A DNA stretch of 64,000 bases from Flavitalea plasmicola (GTDB lineage Bacteria > Bacteroidota > Bacteroidia > Chitinophagales > Chitinophagaceae): contig NZ_JAUOTO010000006.1 in the NCBI RefSeq assembly GCF_030546645.1, forward strand, positions 310,001 through 374,000. Direction: 5' to 3'. Positions 15,468 through 25,868 of the stretch are shown here, piece by piece. The position numbers and the translations under genes were made by a program. The first letter of the stretch is position 1, and every line of letters begins with the position of its first letter. The notes under the pieces were generated by a model. It had not been told where the DNA came from. It ran no database searches and saw only the letters and a list, made by a program, of their open reading frames with translations.

Positions 15468-15872
15468 ATTTTCACTTAAAGTAATATAGTTCGGTTCAGA
15501 GCACGGGCCCATCCCGGATCACAAATGTATTCTCCTTCGGGTTAATAAAAGGTTAAAGAAGCCCCCTCAGTCAGGCACCAAAAAAGCCCATAGACAACTA
15601 TGGACCGGCAATAACCCCTTTTTCAATGGACCGCAAGATATTACTTTTTAGGTTATCCGCTTAAAATTGCTTGGCAGCCCTCCCTCTCAACTTACTGCCA
15701 GACAGACCCAGGACCCCAGCCTGGCAGCCCTCTTCCCCGCGCCCCCTCAACAGCAGCACCGCTCACACACATGGCCCTGTCAAAAAGAGGGACTAATAAG
15801 ACAATCCCGCTGAATGCAGGGTATCCAATTCGACCTTACTTGCGGATGAAACTTTCCAACTAACCTAGCCAT
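15468..15872. other. Divergent intergenic region, no gene seen
   Basis: This 405-bp stretch separates the barrel gene from the SusC gene at 15873 and must hold both promoters. It is less GC-rich around 15,620-15,680 (a TTACTTTTTAGG stretch), and no open frame there has coding character. I cannot place a confident -33/-7 pair. Confidence 0.4.
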
Positions 15873-18800
15873 ATGATTAAAACCTACCAATTCCTTATCC
15901 TGGCCACCGCCATCCTGCTCTTCGGGCAACAGCTGGTCCAGGCACAGCAGGCTACTGTCAGCGGCACGATCTCCGACGATAAAGGCGCACCCCTGGCGGG
16001 GGTAACCATCGCGGTAAAAGGTGCTACCACCGCCACCGTGACGGACTCCATCGGCAAGTATTCCATCAAAGCCCCGCCCGGCAGCACCCTGGTCATCTCG
16101 GCCGTCGGCTACGGCAGCGTGGAAGAAAAAATCGGGGGAAGGTCCATCATCAACATCAGCCTGCGGGAAAGAGCCACCGAGCTGAACAATGTAGTCGTGG
16201 TGGGCTATGGCACACAGAAAAAAGCCGACCTCACGGGCGCCATCGCCACCGTCTCGGGAGGGGATCTCAATAAAAGGGTCGCCACCGATCCCACCCAACT
16301 ATTGCAAGGCAAGCTGCCCGGTCTCTCCCTGGTCCAGGGTTCCGGCGAAGCGGGTAACGAAGGGCTCGTCCTGCGGGTGCGGGGCCTGGGCACCAACAGC
16401 TCCGCCGGCAGCAATCCGCTGGTCATCGTGGACGGCCTGCCCGGCAGCCTCACCAACCTCGATCCGCAGAACATCGAATCGATCACCCTGCTGAAAGACG
16501 CCGCATCGGCGGCCATCTATGGCACCCGGGCAGCCAATGGCGTGATCCTCGTCACCACCCGGTCGGGTACCGCCGGTAAAATGCAGCTGAGCTACGACTA
16601 CAACCTGGGCATTACCAGACCTACTGCACTGCCGGACAATCTTATTTACAACTCCGCGCAGTACATGAAGCTCTGGGACACGGCAGCCACCCATTCAGGC
16701 TACCCGAATAAATTCACGCAGGCGCAGATCGACCTGTATTCCGATCCGGGCCGCAATAAGAAACTATATCCCGATTACAATTGGCTCGACGCCGTCATGC
16801 GCACCGTCGTCATGCAGACGCACCACATTGGCATCACAGGCGGCCGCAATGGAACGACCTATAACGTAGGGCTTGGCTATGTCGATCAGCCCGATATCAT
16901 GATCGGCTTTTCGTTCAGGAAATACAACCTGCAGTTCAACCTCAACTCGAAGGTCAATGACAACGTCACCTTTGGGTCGAGCCTCACCTTCAATTACAGC
17001 AGAAGGTTATATACGTCCAGGGGCAGCCAGGATCAGTTCCTCTCCACGCTTTCCCAGACGCCGCTGTACGGCCCGAAACTCCCGGACGGCAGTGGCCGCT
17101 ATGTCAACTCCGTCTTTCCCAGCGTGCAGACACCGAACAAGAACCCCGTCGCCATTGCCGAGAACGCCCGGGTAACAGACGATGATTACTACATTCAAAG
17201 CAGCCTGTTCGTGAACGTGAAAGTGCTGAAAGGTTTGGAGTGGAGGACCAGCGGAGGCTTCAACTTCGAATACGAGAAAAGAAGCGACTTCAAGCCCGTG
17301 ATCTACCAATACAACTGGTTTGCCGGCCCCACCGATGCACCCGAACGGCCCCTCGATGTCAACGGGCAGGGCATGGTCGTCACGGACACCAGCAATATCT
17401 ACCCCGTCGGCTATACCCAGCTGACCTATACCCGTAGCTTTGGGGCCCATGATCTCAAACTGCTGGCCGGCACACAGGTAGAGTATAACAAAGGGCAGCT
17501 GCTGGTGGGCAATCGCAATACCCCGTTTCCTTCCAATATCCTGCAGGAGCTGAATGCCGGTCCCGCTGGCTCGCAGATCAACTCCGGCACTTCCGCCGAA
17601 TGGTCCCTGCGCTCGTATTATGGCCGCCTCAATTATGATTACGAGGAAAGATTTCTGCTGGAGGCCAATGCCCGCTATGATGCTTCCTCCCGTTTTCCAC
17701 CGGGCAATAAGTGGGGATTCTTTCCTTCCGTTTCAGCGGGCTGGGTGGCCAGCAAGGAAAAATTCCTGGTGGATGTCTCCTGGCTCAGCAACCTGAAGCT
17801 GCGGGCATCCTGGGGCAAGCTGGGTAACCAGAACATCACCAACTATCCTTACCAGGATCTTTACACCTACCGTAACTCCTACAACAATAATACCTCATAT
17901 AGCTATCCTTTCACGGGCAGCGCCCTCAGTACAGGCGTCGCGCAGAACGTCCTGCCCAACCCCAACATCCGCTGGGAAACAACCAGAATGTTTGACATCG
18001 GTACGGACCTCACCCTGTTCAACAAGCTCAGCCTGACCTTCGATTGGTACAACAAGCTCACCTATGACATTCTCGCATCATTCGCCATTCCCGGCTACAT
18101 CGGCCTCACACCGCCTACCATCAACAACGGCAGGATGCGCAATACAGGAGTGGAGCTCTCCGCGCAGTATGCCGATCATATAGGCGCCGTGCGCTACACC
18201 CTGGGCGCTAATATCCAGGCCAACAAGAACAGGCTGGTGAAATTCGGTCCGCCGCAGACCACTGCCAATAATACCATTTACCAGGAAGGCCAGCCTTACG
18301 GCAGCTTCTACCTCTATCAGTTCGCAGGCATTTACCAATCCGCCGACGACGTCGCCAAGTCCCCTGTCCAGCAAAATACCCCCAAGCCCGGTTATATGAA
18401 GTTCAAAGACGTGACGGGCAATGACACGGTCGACGCCAATGACAGGGTCATCGTTCCGGGCGTGTTCCCGAAATTCGATTATTCCTTCAATGCCAGCGCA
18501 TCCTACAGGAACTTCGATATCACCGTGTTCGTTTATGGCTCTTATGGACAGAAACAATTTGTGAATGGCTGGGGTATCCAGCCCTTTAACCAGGGGTCGC
18601 CGCCCACTTCCGACTGGCTCAATGCCTGGACGCCCGAAAATCACAGCAATACGATGCCCCTGATCTATATCACCGGACAGGGCCCTGCCAGCGCGAATGC
18701 CAGCACCCCTTCCACCTGGTACCTCAGGGGCGCGTCCTTCCTGAGGATCAAGAATATCCAGCTGGGATACACCGTGCCGGTAGCCGTGGCCAAAAGACTG

Positions 18801-18956
18801 GCGATGAGCAGCCTGCGGGTATACTTTGCCGGTGACAACCTGCTCACTTTTACCAAATTTCCGGGCCTGGATCCCGAACGGGTCGCCAGCAACACCCGCT
18901 TCGTCGTCCATCCGCAGAACCAGGTGTTCTCTTTCGGTGTAAAAGCAGTCTTTTAA
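15873..18956 (+). CDS. SusC/RagA-family TonB-linked outer-membrane protein (no STN domain)
   Basis: A 1027-residue TonB-dependent transporter. After the signal peptide (ending VQAQQ) comes a carboxypeptidase-D-like regulatory domain (VSGTISDDKGAPLAGVTI), the ELNNVVVVGYGTQ TonB-box region, a plug with LVIVDGLPG and SIKDAAS-type motifs (SITLLKDAASAAIYGTRAANG), and a large barrel ending VFSFGVKAVF. It imports oligosaccharides with its SusD lid. It lacks the N-terminal STN signalling domain present in the other two SusC proteins here and has no adjacent sigma/anti-sigma pair, so it is regulated differently. SusD follows after 20 bp. Confidence 0.93.
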   Translation: MIKTYQFLILATAILLFGQQLVQAQQATVSGTISDDKGAPLAGVTIAVKGATTATVTDSIGKYSIKAPPGSTLVISAVGYGSVEEKIGGRSIINISLRERATELNNVVVVGYGTQKKADLTGAIATVSGGDLNKRVATDPTQLLQGKLPGLSLVQGSGEAGNEGLVLRVRGLGTNSSAGSNPLVIVDGLPGSLTNLDPQNIESITLLKDAASAAIYGTRAANGVILVTTRSGTAGKMQLSYDYNLGITRPTALPDNLIYNSAQYMKLWDTAATHSGYPNKFTQAQIDLYSDPGRNKKLYPDYNWLDAVMRTVVMQTHHIGITGGRNGTTYNVGLGYVDQPDIMIGFSFRKYNLQFNLNSKVNDNVTFGSSLTFNYSRRLYTSRGSQDQFLSTLSQTPLYGPKLPDGSGRYVNSVFPSVQTPNKNPVAIAENARVTDDDYYIQSSLFVNVKVLKGLEWRTSGGFNFEYEKRSDFKPVIYQYNWFAGPTDAPERPLDVNGQGMVVTDTSNIYPVGYTQLTYTRSFGAHDLKLLAGTQVEYNKGQLLVGNRNTPFPSNILQELNAGPAGSQINSGTSAEWSLRSYYGRLNYDYEERFLLEANARYDASSRFPPGNKWGFFPSVSAGWVASKEKFLVDVSWLSNLKLRASWGKLGNQNITNYPYQDLYTYRNSYNNNTSYSYPFTGSALSTGVAQNVLPNPNIRWETTRMFDIGTDLTLFNKLSLTFDWYNKLTYDILASFAIPGYIGLTPPTINNGRMRNTGVELSAQYADHIGAVRYTLGANIQANKNRLVKFGPPQTTANNTIYQEGQPYGSFYLYQFAGIYQSADDVAKSPVQQNTPKPGYMKFKDVTGNDTVDANDRVIVPGVFPKFDYSFNASASYRNFDITVFVYGSYGQKQFVNGWGIQPFNQGSPPTSDWLNAWTPENHSNTMPLIYITGQGPASANASTPSTWYLRGASFLRIKNIQLGYTVPVAVAKRLAMSSLRVYFAGDNLLTFTKFPGLDPERVASNTRFVVHPQNQVFSFGVKAVF

Positions 18957-18976
18957 TTCGATTAAATCCGCCTACA

Positions 18977-20512
18977 ATGTTTACCAAACATATAAAACTT
19001 CCACTCTTCGCGATCTGCACGATCATTAGCCTCTGCGGCTGTAACAAGGACTTCCTGGATAAGAATCCACCTGACCAGTTCTCCGCCGGCAACTTCTGGA
19101 AAACGACGTCCGACGCGGACCTGGCGCTCGCCGGCATCTATAGCTATCTCGTCCAGGGATATAATTATACCAACGCCAACAACACAGGGCAGGGGTGGGG
19201 GGCCGGCACGCCCTACTGGGAAAGCCTCGCCGACAACGCCTACAGCGGAGCCTTTGGCAATGTGGCCATCGGCGCCATCGAATCCACCACCGGCGCCATC
19301 CAGTATGATGCTTACTACACGCCTTACAAGGCGATCGAAGCCTGTAACATCTTTTTGGCCAATATAGGCAGGATACCCATGGACACGGCATCGATGAAGA
19401 AATACCTGGGAGAAGCACGCTTCATCCGCGGCTACTATTATTTTTTGCTGGCCCAGCTGTATGGCGATGTGGTCCTCTCCTTCCGCCCCCTGGGCAAAGA
19501 TTCCGCCAGCTACAAGCTCACACGGTCTCCCAGGGCCGAAGTCCTGGATTCGGTTCGCAGCGATCTCAGCTTTGCAGCCAGCATCCTGCCCAATACAGGC
19601 TACAGCGGCCATGTCGTGCGGGGCACCGCCCTGGGCTACCTGGCGAAATACTACCTGACCACCGGTCAATGGCAGCAGGCTGCCGCCACCGCACAGACCA
19701 TCATGACGGAAGGGAAGTTCAGCCTGTACAAAGGGGGCTATCGCGGACTGTTCCTGAAGCCCGGACAGAACGCCAACCCCGAGATCATGTTCTCCGGCAA
19801 ATACCAGGTACCCAACGCCTATAGCCCCGCGGATTACCTGTACACGTATAGCTCCAGCTTTCAGCCCATCAATTACCTGGTGAACGCCTACGAATGCACA
19901 GATGGACTACCCATCACCGTTTCTCCCTTGTATAACTCCGCTGATCCTTATGCGAACAGGGATCCCCGGCTCCTGGCCACCGTGCTCGTGCCCGGCGTAT
20001 TGTACAAAGGCGGCATACCTTTTAAGCCTTCCGACATCGGTGCGACGGCCGGCTTCCTCAACAAAAAAGGCGTCGACTCCACCCGCGCCACCGTCATAGG
20101 CACCCAGAGTGACCAGGACTGGCCGTACCTGCGCTACGCAGAAGTGCTGCTGATGTATGCAGAGGCACAGAATGAAGTGGGCGGACCTGACCCCACGGTC
20201 CACGCCGCAGTGGATTCCGTTCGCGCCCGCCCCGGCGTCAACATGCCTTTATTGCCGGCCGGCATCTCCCAGGACTCCATGCGCATACGCATCCGGCAGG
20301 AGAGAAGGATAGAACTGGCGTTGGAGGGCCAGCGGTATTTCGATCTGAAACGGTGGCGTCTGGACAGGACTATCCTGCCGGCGACAAAAGATCCCAATGG
20401 CAACTTCAGGACCTTCCCCCTGCGCGACACTTTATGGCCCGTGCCGCAGCCGGAGATCGATCTCGCCAGAAGCTTCAACAACCCCGGCTTCAGGCAGACA
20501 CCCGGTTATTGA
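18977..20512 (+). CDS. SusD/RagB-family surface glycan-binding lipoprotein
   Basis: A 511-residue lipoprotein (signal ending ISLCGC, acylated Cys at about 22). It has the SusD layout: N-terminal KDFLDKNPPDQFS, a TPR-like helical part with EARFIRGYYYFLLAQLYGDV, and a C-terminal block RIRQERRIELALEGQRYFDLKRW. It forms the lid over the SusC barrel encoded 20 bp upstream. No glycoside hydrolase is linked, so the substrate cannot be predicted. Confidence 0.93.
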   Translation: MFTKHIKLPLFAICTIISLCGCNKDFLDKNPPDQFSAGNFWKTTSDADLALAGIYSYLVQGYNYTNANNTGQGWGAGTPYWESLADNAYSGAFGNVAIGAIESTTGAIQYDAYYTPYKAIEACNIFLANIGRIPMDTASMKKYLGEARFIRGYYYFLLAQLYGDVVLSFRPLGKDSASYKLTRSPRAEVLDSVRSDLSFAASILPNTGYSGHVVRGTALGYLAKYYLTTGQWQQAAATAQTIMTEGKFSLYKGGYRGLFLKPGQNANPEIMFSGKYQVPNAYSPADYLYTYSSSFQPINYLVNAYECTDGLPITVSPLYNSADPYANRDPRLLATVLVPGVLYKGGIPFKPSDIGATAGFLNKKGVDSTRATVIGTQSDQDWPYLRYAEVLLMYAEAQNEVGGPDPTVHAAVDSVRARPGVNMPLLPAGISQDSMRIRIRQERRIELALEGQRYFDLKRWRLDRTILPATKDPNGNFRTFPLRDTLWPVPQPEIDLARSFNNPGFRQTPGY

Positions 20513-20563
20513 GGAAGGATTCCGGGCCAGCGGGAGCACGTACCTCCCCGATCGGGCGTCCCG

Positions 20564-20899
20564 TCACCGCAGGATCAGAAACCCTTCCGCCTGCACCTGG
20601 CCCGATCCCCCCTGCACCTGCGCCTCCCGATCCGGAGCCGGGTTCCCCGCATCCATGCGCCCATCTCCCGCGCCCAGCTCGATCACTTCCGACACGTCAG
20701 CCCGCTCAGGACCGCGCTTGCACCAGGTGGCAAACCGGCGCAAGTCGTCCTCGCTGCCACTGGCCAGGACCTCCACATGCCCTTCCCGGGTATTCTTTAT
20801 CCAGCCGGTAACACGCAACCGGTCCGCCACCTCCTTGGCGCTACCCCGGTAATACACGCCTTGTACTTTACCTTTGATCAGCAAATGAATGGTAGGCAT
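20564..20899 (-). CDS. acyP: Acylphosphatase
   Basis: A 111-residue cytoplasmic enzyme that hydrolyses acyl phosphates. The signature GKVQGVYYR (catalytic R18) and GWIKN (catalytic N36) are intact, followed by EGHVEVLASGSEDDLRRF. It is about 20 residues longer than usual: a Gly/Gln-rich tail with no known role follows the domain. It is convergent with the upstream SusD gene and only 51 bp from it. Confidence 0.9.
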   Translation of the reverse strand: MPTIHLLIKGKVQGVYYRGSAKEVADRLRVTGWIKNTREGHVEVLASGSEDDLRRFATWCKRGPERADVSEVIELGAGDGRMDAGNPAPDREAQVQGGSGQVQAEGFLILR

Positions 20900-21457
20900 A
20901 AACCTGGTTTAATACCTTCCAAACCTACAAAAATCCCGCCGGTGATCTGATGCGTCCTAAAATAGCATACAGGTGAATTTCGAACTTTTTCATGGCGTGC
21001 CCCTTTGGGTCGTGCTTTTCGTTCCAAGTCCTCGCTAGCGCTGCGGGCTTTTCACTGCAATCACTCGCGCAGGATTTTCTACGCCCAATAGCTTTCTTTG
21101 ATCCTGTGCATCTTCCCTTTTCTTTTCGCCGGGCAGCCCAAACCTCTCCGTCGCTGTAAATTCGGCACCTCTGGACGTCTACTCATCCATCAACAGGAAG
21201 TGCTATTGGGCTGTGGTGCCTGAATGCCCTAACCCGAATTTAAGGCGTCTCCGAGGCTGGGCTGACCCTGGCAGATGCTCTGTGCTGGTGCACGTTCTTT
21301 GCCTGGCAGATTGCAAACAAACCATCTTACAAAATAGTACAGCGGCTGTACCAAAAACGGGCAATAACAAAAGCACAAACACCAGATAAACCACTAAAAA
21401 ACAACCAACTACTATTTTGGCACCCTCTTAGCGCCTAAATAACCACAACACGCACCC
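20900..21457. other. 558-bp gene-free stretch with a possible dispersed repeat
   Basis: No open frame here has coding character. The part 20,990-21,075 (CCCTTTGGGTCGTGC, GCGCTGCGGGCTTTTC, ACTGCAATCACTCGCGC) resembles intergenic sequence I have seen repeated in Bacteroidota genomes, so it may be a dispersed element. The stretch closest to 21458 is A-rich and should carry the permease promoter. Confidence 0.35.
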
Positions 21458-23818
21458 ATGCTCACCAACTATATCAGGATCGCCTTAAGAAACCTCTGGC
21501 GGAGTAAAGGATTTTCCCTCATCAACATCATTGGATTGGCCATCGGCATGGCCAGCGCCGTCCTTATATTATTGTGGATCCACAACGAAGTCAGCTACGA
21601 CAGCTTCCACGCCAACAAAGCCCGGCTGTATGAGGTCTGGAACCGCGGGACCTTTGACGGCAAGCTCCAATGCTGGAATACAACCCCCAAGATCCTTGGT
21701 CCCGCCTTGAAGCAGGAGGTCCCGGAAATCGCGGACGAAACCCGCGTCCATATCCGCTGGTATGTCACCGCCGTGGGCGAAAAACGGTTCTCGTCAAAAG
21801 CCTTCACGGTCGACCCCGCCTTTTTAACCATGTTCACCTTCCCGCTGCTGAAAGGCGATCCGGCTACAGCGCTGAATGATGTCTCGTCCATCGTCATCAC
21901 GGAAAAGATGGCCAAAAAAATGTTCGGCAGCGAAGACCCCATGAACAAGACCATCCGCATCGATAAGAATGATCTCAAGGTCACTGGCATTCTGGCAGAT
22001 CTGCCCACCAACAGCACTTTCGACTTTGAATATCTCCTTCCCTGGTCCTACATGAAAAGGACCAACCAGGACGATGAGCAATGGGGCAATAACGCCGTGA
22101 ACAATTATGTGTTGCTGAAACCCGGCGCTACGGCAGCCTCCGTCAACAACAAGATCAGGGACATCACCAAAAAACATAGCAACGGCGAAGAGCAGGAAGA
22201 GCTGTTCCTACATCCCGTCAGTAAATGGCACCTGTATTCCAGCTTCGAGAATGGAAAGATCGTCGGCGGACGCATCGAGATCGTACGCTTATTCGGCATC
22301 ATTGCCGCCTTCATCCTGCTGATCGCCTGCATTAATTTCATGAACCTGAGCACCGCCCGCAGCGAACGCCGGGCTAAAGAGGTAGGTATCCGGAAAGTGG
22401 CCGGCGCCGGCAGAAACCTCCTCATCCTGCAGTTCCTGGGTGAGTCGGTGCTCATCGCCTTCTTCGCCGCCGCCCTTGCCTTTCCCCTGGTGAAATGGAC
22501 GCTGCCAGCCTTCGATAGCCTCGTCAACAAAGAATTGGCCATACCGTACACGAGTCCCTGGTTTTGGATCGCCGCCCTTGCCTTTATCCTGCTGACAGGC
22601 ATCATCGCCGGCAGCTATCCCGCTTTCTTCCTGTCCTCCTTCCAGCCCGTTAAAGTTTTGAAAGGGGCATTCAAAAAAGCCCATGCACGCATCAACCCCC
22701 GGAAGATCCTCGTGGTAATACAGTTCAGCTTTGCCATCATACTCATCATCTCCACTTTCATCGTCGTCCAGCAGATCCGATACGCCCAGCAACGCCAGGC
22801 AGGCTACGAACATAGCCAGCTCGTCTACCATTGGATCACGGGCGACCTGGACAAGCACTTCAAACCCATCAAACAGGCATTGCTCTCCTCAGGCATGGCC
22901 ACGTCCGTTACCCGGTCGAACCTGATGCTGACGGAAAGGGGCAACGACAGCTGGGGATTCAGCTGGCAGGGAAAGACCCCCGGCGATAAGATCGACTTTG
23001 ATGTACTGGCGCAGGACGAATCCCTCGTAAAGACGGCAGGTCTGCGATTGACGCAGGGTCGCGACATGGACCTGGCTAATTATCCCACGGACTCGACAGC
23101 TATATTGCTGAATGAGACAGCTGTAAAAGCAATGGGGTTCAAAGAGCCGCTCGGCCAGCTGGTCAGGGAGGACAATGGGAAGGCATATCATGTGGTAGGA
23201 GTAGTGAAGGATTTTGTATTGGGCTCGCCCTATGATCACATCCGTCCCCTGATCGTGGAAGGGATCAATGGCGAGGGCTTTAATGTCATCAATATCCGCT
23301 TTGCCGCCGGCGGCAACATGGAAAAGAACCTCCATTTCATGGAACGGCTCTTCCGGCAATACAACCCCAGCTATCCCTTCGAATATCATTTTGCCGACAA
23401 CGACTACGCCCGCAAATTCGATGGCACCCAACGTATCGCTACCCTCACAGCCCTGTTCAGCGCGCTCACCATCTTTATCTCCTGCCTCGGCCTCTTTGGA
23501 CTGGCCGCCTATATGACCACCCATCGGACAAAAGAGATTGGCGTACGGAAAGTTTTGGGCGCCTCCGTCTTCCGGATCACGGCCCTGCTGACAAAAGATT
23601 TTCTGGCGCTGGTCACGCTGTCCATCCTCATCGCCTCACCCATTGCCTGGTATGCCATGCATCGCTGGTTGCTGGGCTACGCCTACCGCATCGATATAAA
23701 ATGGTGGGTGTTTTTGTTGGCCGGCGCCCTGTCCATCATCGTGTCGCTGCTGACGGTAAGCTATCAGGCCATCAGGGCCGCTGTGGCCAACCCCGTGAAG
23801 TCCTTGAGATCAGAGTGA
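21458..23818 (+). CDS. MacB/FtsX-type ABC transporter permease
   Basis: A 786-residue permease with the duplicated architecture usual in Bacteroidota: an N-terminal membrane segment (FSLINIIGLAIGMASAVLIL), a MacB periplasmic core domain, a three-helix FtsX block (about 280-400), a further segment near 430 followed by a second periplasmic domain, and a C-terminal FtsX block (TKEIGVRKVLGASVFRIT). Such proteins export peptides or lipoproteins or act as mechanotransducers with a separate ATPase. No ATPase gene is adjacent, so it is an orphan here. Confidence 0.88.
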   Translation: MLTNYIRIALRNLWRSKGFSLINIIGLAIGMASAVLILLWIHNEVSYDSFHANKARLYEVWNRGTFDGKLQCWNTTPKILGPALKQEVPEIADETRVHIRWYVTAVGEKRFSSKAFTVDPAFLTMFTFPLLKGDPATALNDVSSIVITEKMAKKMFGSEDPMNKTIRIDKNDLKVTGILADLPTNSTFDFEYLLPWSYMKRTNQDDEQWGNNAVNNYVLLKPGATAASVNNKIRDITKKHSNGEEQEELFLHPVSKWHLYSSFENGKIVGGRIEIVRLFGIIAAFILLIACINFMNLSTARSERRAKEVGIRKVAGAGRNLLILQFLGESVLIAFFAAALAFPLVKWTLPAFDSLVNKELAIPYTSPWFWIAALAFILLTGIIAGSYPAFFLSSFQPVKVLKGAFKKAHARINPRKILVVIQFSFAIILIISTFIVVQQIRYAQQRQAGYEHSQLVYHWITGDLDKHFKPIKQALLSSGMATSVTRSNLMLTERGNDSWGFSWQGKTPGDKIDFDVLAQDESLVKTAGLRLTQGRDMDLANYPTDSTAILLNETAVKAMGFKEPLGQLVREDNGKAYHVVGVVKDFVLGSPYDHIRPLIVEGINGEGFNVINIRFAAGGNMEKNLHFMERLFRQYNPSYPFEYHFADNDYARKFDGTQRIATLTALFSALTIFISCLGLFGLAAYMTTHRTKEIGVRKVLGASVFRITALLTKDFLALVTLSILIASPIAWYAMHRWLLGYAYRIDIKWWVFLLAGALSIIVSLLTVSYQAIRAAVANPVKSLRSE

Positions 23819-23939
23819 TCAGGCTCTTCGGCTAACCCCGGCTAACCAAACGATCCTCGCCCGCAGCACCTCCCGCTCCGCACAAAATAATATCCTATCT
23901 TGTGCACGAAACCAATTCTAATTTTTTTCTAAAGGAGTG

Positions 23940-24518
23940 ATGACTATCGTGGATGAGGAGATGTTAACAAGGCTCTCTGAAGGAGACCCTGCAGCCTTAC
24001 AACTGCTTGTCGAAGCCTATTTCCCCATACTTTGCCGCTTCGCTGAAAAATTTCTCCCCGACTCTTCCCTCGCAAAAGACATCGTTCAGGAGACCTTCAT
24101 CAAAGTATGGAACAATCGCCCCAGCTTTGAGAACATCATGAGCCTGAAAGGCTATCTCTTCACCCTCACCAGGAATGGATGTCTCAACCTCATCCGCAGC
24201 CGGGAAAGACAGGAGAACAAACACATGATGGCCGCTGCCGGTCACCCGCTGGAAACAGGCTCCGTCCTGACAGAGATCGTTCGGTCCGAATACATCGCCC
24301 GCATATACCAGGTCGTGCAGACATTGTCCCCCAAAATGCAGGAAGTGTTTTACCTCAGCTACGAAGAAGGCATGACGGTACGTGCCATCGCAGAACAATT
24401 ACAAATGGATGTCAAGGCAGTAAAGAACCAAAAATACAAGGCCCTCGTGGCCCTGCGCAGCAAGCTCAAAGACAGCGGCGAGCCCTTGCTCGTTCTTCTC
24501 ACCTTCCTCATGCGCTAA
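23940..24518 (+). CDS. ECF-type RNA polymerase sigma factor (PUL-1)
   Basis: A 192-residue sigma-70-family factor with region 2 (KDIVQETFIKVWNNRPSF) and region 4 (EGMTVRAIAEQLQMDVKAVKNQ) and nothing else, which is the ECF layout. It is followed by a FecR anti-sigma and an STN-SusC, the trans-envelope signalling set that turns on its own PUL when the SusC binds ligand. A GTG three bases earlier is also possible; the AGGAG stretch at 23933-23937 is very close to either start. TATCTTGTG at about 23,896-23,904 resembles a -7 box. Confidence 0.92.
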   Translation: MTIVDEEMLTRLSEGDPAALQLLVEAYFPILCRFAEKFLPDSSLAKDIVQETFIKVWNNRPSFENIMSLKGYLFTLTRNGCLNLIRSRERQENKHMMAAAGHPLETGSVLTEIVRSEYIARIYQVVQTLSPKMQEVFYLSYEEGMTVRAIAEQLQMDVKAVKNQKYKALVALRSKLKDSGEPLLVLLTFLMR

Positions 24519-24624
24519 ACTGCTAAACCCTCGCATAAAAAACCTCACCTAAAACCTTACCTAAAAAAACCGCGCAATGTAAGAAGTCCTTTTACATCGG
24601 GCGGTGTTCTAATATATACACGAC

Positions 24625-25812
24625 ATGGAACCCAACGGGAAAAATATCGACCACGCCATCTATATCGCCACCCTGCTGCATCGCCTGCATGAAGGAGATC
24701 CGCTTGCCCCGGACGAGCAGGAAGCGATAGCGGCCTGGCAGGCTGCAAACGGGGACGACACCTTTCTCCAAAACAGCAAAGCCATCACAGACGAGTTGAG
24801 GCGGCTGAAAAATTACGACACAGCCGGCGCCGTAAAAACCATCTTCGGACAGCTCGGCCTGGCCGTTCCATCCAGGGTAAGAAGAATGGACACCATCCTC
24901 CGCTGGAGCGCTGTAGCCGCCATGCTCCTGGTCATCGGAGCCGTCAGCGTGCTTTACTTCAACAGACCGCCGAACAACCAGGCGACTATCACACACAAAC
25001 CCAAACCCATCCTGCCGCCCGGCGGCAACAAAGCCATCCTGACCCTGGCCGACGGCAGCGCCATCGTGCTGGACAGCGCCCGCAACGGACATCTGGCCCT
25101 CCAGGGGAAAACCAACATCGAAAAGTCCGATGGTCAGCTGATGTATAAAAACGCTGCAACAACAACGGAGACCCTCTACAACACGATCACCACGCCAAGA
25201 GGCGGACAATACGCAGTGACCCTGGCGGATGGGTCAAAGATCTGGCTGAACGCAGCTTCTTCTTTGAAATATCCTACCGCCTTCGCCGGCACGACAAGAC
25301 AGGTAGAGCTTACAGGAGAAGCCTACTTCGAGATAGCTGCCGACCTGTCAAAACCTTTCAAGGTCCGGCTCAACGGAATGGACGTACAGGTGCTCGGCAC
25401 CCGCTTCAATATCAAGGCTTACCAGGACGATACAACCATCAGGACCACCCTGCTGGACGGCGCCGTCAAGCTGTCGGCGGCAACAGCCGGAGAATCCCTC
25501 CTCAAACCCGGTCAACAGGCTACCCTGCGACCGAACCAACGTCGTTTCACGATCAGGGAAGTGAATGTCAATAACGCCGTCGCATGGAGAAATGGATACT
25601 TCGCCTTTGAGAACGAGGACATATACGGCATCATGAAAGATATGTCCAGATGGTACAACGTCGATGTGGAGTTCAGCAGCCATTCGATAGAAAGCAAACT
25701 CGGAGGCACGCTTTCAAGATATCAGAATGCGGAAGATGTACTGCAGGTCCTCGAACTGACAGGTTCCGTGCACTTTTCAATAAATAAGAAGAAGATCATC
25801 GTAATGCCATAA
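24625..25812 (+). CDS. FecR-family anti-sigma factor (PUL-1)
   Basis: A 395-residue inner-membrane protein. The N-terminal cytoplasmic part (to about residue 90) binds the sigma factor, one membrane helix follows (AVAAMLLVIGAVSVLYF), and the periplasmic part has the FecR domain (TPRGGQYAVTLADGSKIWLNAASSL region, then GEAYFEIAADLSKPF) and the C-terminal STN-contact domain ending in VHFSINKKKIIVMP. It relays ligand occupancy of the SusC encoded 56 bp downstream to the ECF sigma. Confidence 0.93.
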   Translation: MEPNGKNIDHAIYIATLLHRLHEGDPLAPDEQEAIAAWQAANGDDTFLQNSKAITDELRRLKNYDTAGAVKTIFGQLGLAVPSRVRRMDTILRWSAVAAMLLVIGAVSVLYFNRPPNNQATITHKPKPILPPGGNKAILTLADGSAIVLDSARNGHLALQGKTNIEKSDGQLMYKNAATTTETLYNTITTPRGGQYAVTLADGSKIWLNAASSLKYPTAFAGTTRQVELTGEAYFEIAADLSKPFKVRLNGMDVQVLGTRFNIKAYQDDTTIRTTLLDGAVKLSAATAGESLLKPGQQATLRPNQRRFTIREVNVNNAVAWRNGYFAFENEDIYGIMKDMSRWYNVDVEFSSHSIESKLGGTLSRYQNAEDVLQVLELTGSVHFSINKKKIIVMP

Positions 25813-25868
25813 GAACATTTGCTGAATATTTGATTGCTAATTTCTACAGCCATATAAACAACTACTGC

